This document shows positions 61,534 to 64,000 of a stretch of 64,000 bases of DNA, one piece after another. Location of the stretch: assembly GCA_002633005.1 (NCBI GenBank), contig NMRA01000283.1, forward strand, positions 186,001 to 250,000. The letters are read 5' to 3'. The position numbers and the translations under genes were made by a program. The stretch comes from Phoronis australis (lineage: Eukaryota; Phoronida; Phoronidae). A model generated the notes under the pieces. That model was not told where the DNA came from and ran no database searches. It saw only the letters and a list, made by a program, of their open reading frames with translations. Position 1 is the first letter of the stretch, and each line of letters opens with the position of its first letter.

Positions 61534-62100
61534 CTCGCTGGTTCCATGCGTGTTATCTACACGAGTAGATAACACGCGCAGGTATCATTCAGTAGCACGC
61601 GCTTTATCAGTGGTTGATGTAACCTCGGCAGTCATTGGTTAGCTTAACAACAAAAAAAGAAAATGGCGGACTAGCCTTGTCATACAAGTGGCGCGTAACA
61701 GCAACTATTTCGTTTCTGCAGTATTGTTTAATAGCCCCGCGCTTGAAGCACATACATGTACAATCACACATCTGGCCGATTTAACCGGTGTGTTATTCAT
61801 ATTGCGTGAATACAGGACAGCAACGTAAATAAAGGTCAGCGACAGTACAAAAATGCACTCCGAAAAGGCGCAACCACAATTTTCTGGGATTCACATTTCT
61901 TGAACATGAATTAAGCACCGGTTTGTCTGTACAACAAACCATAACACTTCCTCCATCAGACAGTCTGTTTGCGAAAAGCGCTAACTGTTGACAATGCGGC
62001 CAGCCAATCAGAAACGCCGGGGTAAAAAAATCCAGAAGGAAATTAAATGATAGCTGCGTGTGTTCTACCACCAATTAGCGACACGCAGGGAACCAGCGAG
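61534..62100. mobile_element. TIR element with 9-bp target duplication (Mutator-like?)
   Basis: The ends are inverted repeats: CTCGCTGGTTCC, one variable base, TGCGTGT. The flanks CTCCTAACA (61525-61533) and CTCCTCACA (62101-62109) are a 9-base duplication with one mismatch, and both match the minisatellite unit, which confirms insertion into it. A 9-bp duplication suggests the Mutator superfamily. Just inside the left end is a perfect 13-bp hairpin (61548-61577). CCAAT motifs lie near each end (attggttagc; agccaatcag). The 93-codon minus frame inside is unrecognised. No transposase is present. Confidence 0.75.
61548..61577. repeat. Subterminal perfect hairpin in the 9-bp-TSD element
   Basis: GCGTGTTATCTAC, the loop ACGA, and GTAGATAACACGC. 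It lies 14 bases inside the left terminus. Confidence 0.85.
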
Positions 62101-62432
62101 CTCCTCACATCGAGTTGGTTGTGCACGCACGGCTCCTAACATTGATTTGCTTGTTCCAGCGACTACTCCACGTAGCTTTGACTACTAACTCCTAACATTA
62201 CCGAGCTGGCTTGTGCACGCTGCTTCTACGCTTGTGCTTCGCGGCTACAGCTGCTCGTTGCCTAGCTTCCGAACGCTGTAAAAATTAACGTAGGCGTCTC
62301 CATACTTTGAAATTCCACGTGAACACCCATTAATGTGTGCGCATCTGTTGTAGGAAGATAAATAGCCTGCTCTTATATCTCTGACATGTTTGCGCAGAAT
62401 AACTTATTAATTTCATCAAAAAACTGTATACA

Positions 62433-62444
62433 TCTATTCTTGAT
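62433..62444 (+). repeat. Target-site duplication, left (Penelope-like element)
   Basis: TCTATTCTTGAT, identical to 62928-62939. Confidence 0.75.
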
Positions 62445-62927
62445 TACATCATTTTTGGCCGTTGTACGATTAGAAAAAGGACATTGCCGCACAAATAAAG
62501 ATGTTCATGCTAACTCAACGTTTTGTCTACTCATAAGACAACATCGGGATATGTACAGTAGGACAACAAGCGTCGATTACCATTCAAGTCACATTCATGT
62601 GGTGAAATGAGAGTGAGAGGTGCAGGGTCCTGAATGACCAATCACTCCTTGATGTACAGTACAGGAATTGCAGTACAGGAAATACTGTGGACCAACATGC
62701 TACTGATTTTCTCAATAACATGCAGAGCTCAGTGACCCTACAACTATGGTGATGACGTACTTACTATTCCCTGCATCTCTCACCCACATTTCACCATATG
62801 TATGTGACCTTAATGGTAATCGACACGTGTTGTCCTACTGTACATATCCTGATGATGTCTTATGAGTGGACGAAACGTTGAATTAACATGAACTTTTTTA
62901 TTTGTGCGGCGATTGTCCGTTTTCTAA
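62445..62927 (+). mobile_element. Penelope-like element remnant with inverted arms
   Basis: Inverted arms at about 62468-62632 and 62763-62927 match in reverse complement over about 165 bases (gattagaaaa.ggacaat, gccgcacaaataaa, ttcatg.taa.tcaacgtt, catatcctgatgatgtctta-type blocks). The loop is about 130 bases. A perfect 12-bp direct repeat TCTATTCTTGAT flanks the whole. Inverted partial terminal repeats and variable target duplications are known for Penelope-like retroelements. The loop encodes DQHATDFLNNMQSSVTLQL, which vaguely resembles the part of the Penelope RT after the catalytic box. The right arm keeps a hammerhead-like core. No GIY-YIG or full RT remains. The superfamily assignment is inference. 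Confidence 0.55.
62849..62880 (+). ncRNA. Hammerhead-ribozyme-like core (probably inactive)
   Basis: CTGATGA at 62849-62855 and GAAA at 62872-62875 bracket a short stem II (GTC/GAC with an extra T), and GTT/AAC can form a small stem III. Stem I is not evident and the position expected for H17 is G, so cleavage is unlikely. The left arm has lost the core (CCGATGT, AAAA). Confidence 0.3.
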
Positions 62928-63543
62928 TCTATTCTTGATGTCGCATTCAGGGGCCGCGTAGCAGCTTCACTGCCTTGTTCACAATAGTACTGTAAAACAT
63001 GTACCAGGTATTCTGAAAACTACGGGCCCCAGTATGAAACTGAATTTCATTCATCGCACCAGAATCATTTCAGATTACTATTTAGAAAAACTAATGGTCT
63101 CTGCATACAGCTGCATGTCTATGTGTACGGACCTGACTTACTCCAAAAGGCATGTTATATTCCACGTACACGTAAGACCAAGATTAACAACCTGGTAAAA
63201 GTAATATTCGTGTTATACTTTCAGTTGGACTATTTGCGATGCGTGACTAAAAAATTGAAAGTCTGCTAAATATAGAAACAGCCATTGTTATGTTTTGCCA
63301 TCATAACTTCACGGATAATGTCACAAACACTACGTTTCAGGCCTCGGGCAATCTGCACATCAAAACACTGACACTTGAACTCACGTTTTTATAGTATTAT
63401 CAACATACGGGCGTCACACGTTGGTTACCATTCAATCGTCATTTTGACCACTTAAATAATTTACAAGTGCTCTAGGCCTGGTGATTTGAAAACCTAGGTT
63501 TACACAGTTTGCTAAGCCCATACCAACCATACCACATATTATA

Positions 63544-63697
63544 CAGGGGCGGACCCAGGATTTTTATCTAGGGGGACAGGGCAGAGTATTAGCCAGGATT
63601 TTGCCCGTCAGACGGCACACCCCCGAACTGCCAAATAGAATCTGAGAGAGTTTTGGGGGGCCATGGTCCCCTTGGCCCCCCTCTAAATCCGCCAGTG
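63544..63697. mobile_element. Short MITE of the CAGTGGCGGAT-terminus group, 154 bp
   Basis: The left end is CAGGGGCGGACCCAGGATTT. The right end is AAATCCGCCAGTG (inverted). A perfect 5-bp duplication TTATA flanks it (63539-63543 and 63698-63702). It is a close relative of 61175-61320. Confidence 0.88.
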
Positions 63698-64000
63698 TTA
63701 TACAAGACAGACGACCTGTCCCGCAGGATAGGAATTTTCATCAAAGTAACTGTGTGTACTGACAGCATGTAACACTGCTCAACAGGGTCCACCGTTCAAT
63801 ACTAATAATGAATGCTAATCGACGTGCTACGAGTACACACGTACGTAGAGCATTCAAGCATCAAAAATGCATGATCTCGCTGCGAAACATTTCACGTTGT
63901 TCTTTTTACTTCTACTCAGTTAAGTGGTGTTAACTGGCAAAGTGGCTAAAGTTGAAAGCAAACAATCTGAAGTTTATTTGTACTAATTAAATCAGTTTTT

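Larger units (their letters stand above)
61083..62235. repeat. Minisatellite, unit about 30-32 bp, interrupted twice
   Basis: Units resemble CTTGTGCACGCGGCTCC, TAACATTGACT(A/C)G. They occur in three blocks: about 61083-61174, 61321-61533 and 62101-62235 (fading to about 62280). The gaps are two TIR insertions whose target duplications lie within the unit. Confidence 0.9.

Noticed and set aside
1-64000. CRISPR arrays, operons, ribosome binding sites, rho-independent terminators
   Set aside because: No regularly spaced repeats with unique spacers and no prokaryotic gene layout. Hairpins present lack T-tracts and lie in eukaryotic repeat DNA.

Overview
The window looks like intergenic and intronic DNA from a metazoan nuclear genome, probably a marine invertebrate. 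No open frame runs at prokaryotic density. Splice signals flank the only two recognisable protein exons: the last exon of a rhodopsin-family GPCR (minus strand, 17948-18737) and a THAP zinc-finger exon (plus strand, about 47952-48168, with a one-base frame break). Most other open frames are short chance frames. The phylum cannot be fixed from sequence alone. CR1/Jockey-like LINEs, a Penelope-like remnant, many MITEs and a strong excess of the octamer TACATGTA would fit a hemichordate, cephalochordate, mollusc or cnidarian.

Layout. 0-9.5 kb: mostly unannotatable, with a paralogous repeat carrying a THAP-like frame (about 2.0-2.45 kb) and a GGCCAGTACTGG minisatellite element (2.49-2.86 kb). 9.5-14 kb: MITEs, two of them from a CAGTGGCGGAT-terminus group with target duplications near 5 bp, one carrying a tRNA-like module. 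17.9-18.7 kb: GPCR exon. 20.3-20.6 kb: another MITE. 21.8-22.2 kb: cluster of heat-shock-element-like sites that could be an LTR. 22.2-25.9 kb: degraded LINE on the minus strand, tandemly duplicated with its flank; the second copy lacks 2.0 kb. 26.1-27.0 kb: tRNA-like sequence and a 205-bp tandem duplication. 27.7-30.8 kb: larger degraded LINE of a second family on the minus strand. 33.37-34.28 kb: short, well preserved copy of that second LINE on the plus strand with a poly-A tail and a perfect 14-bp target duplication.

34.7-35.4 kb: two large foldback sequences. 42.6-43.9 kb: composite of repeats that recur at 2 kb, 7.9 kb and 55.4 kb. 45.2 kb and 46.3-47.0 kb: a 5-bp-TSD MITE and a mariner-like MITE. 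48-49 kb: THAP exon and an acidic frameshifted reading frame on the other strand. 50.4-51.8 and 56.9-58.3 kb: a direct 1.4-kb duplication. 52.5-53.1 kb: an older tandem duplication. 61.1-62.3 kb: a 30-32-bp minisatellite split by two independent TIR insertions. 62.4-62.94 kb: Penelope-like remnant with inverted arms and a 12-bp target duplication. 63.5-63.7 kb: a last MITE.

Nothing here forms an operon or a multigene pathway. The clearest biology is the record of transposition: target-site duplications are visible for several elements, so insertions and their nesting order can be read directly. I found no convincing previously undescribed cellular system. The most unusual items are the nested minisatellite, the Penelope-like inverted element with a hammerhead-like core, the 5-bp-TSD MITE family and the heat-shock-element-like cluster.
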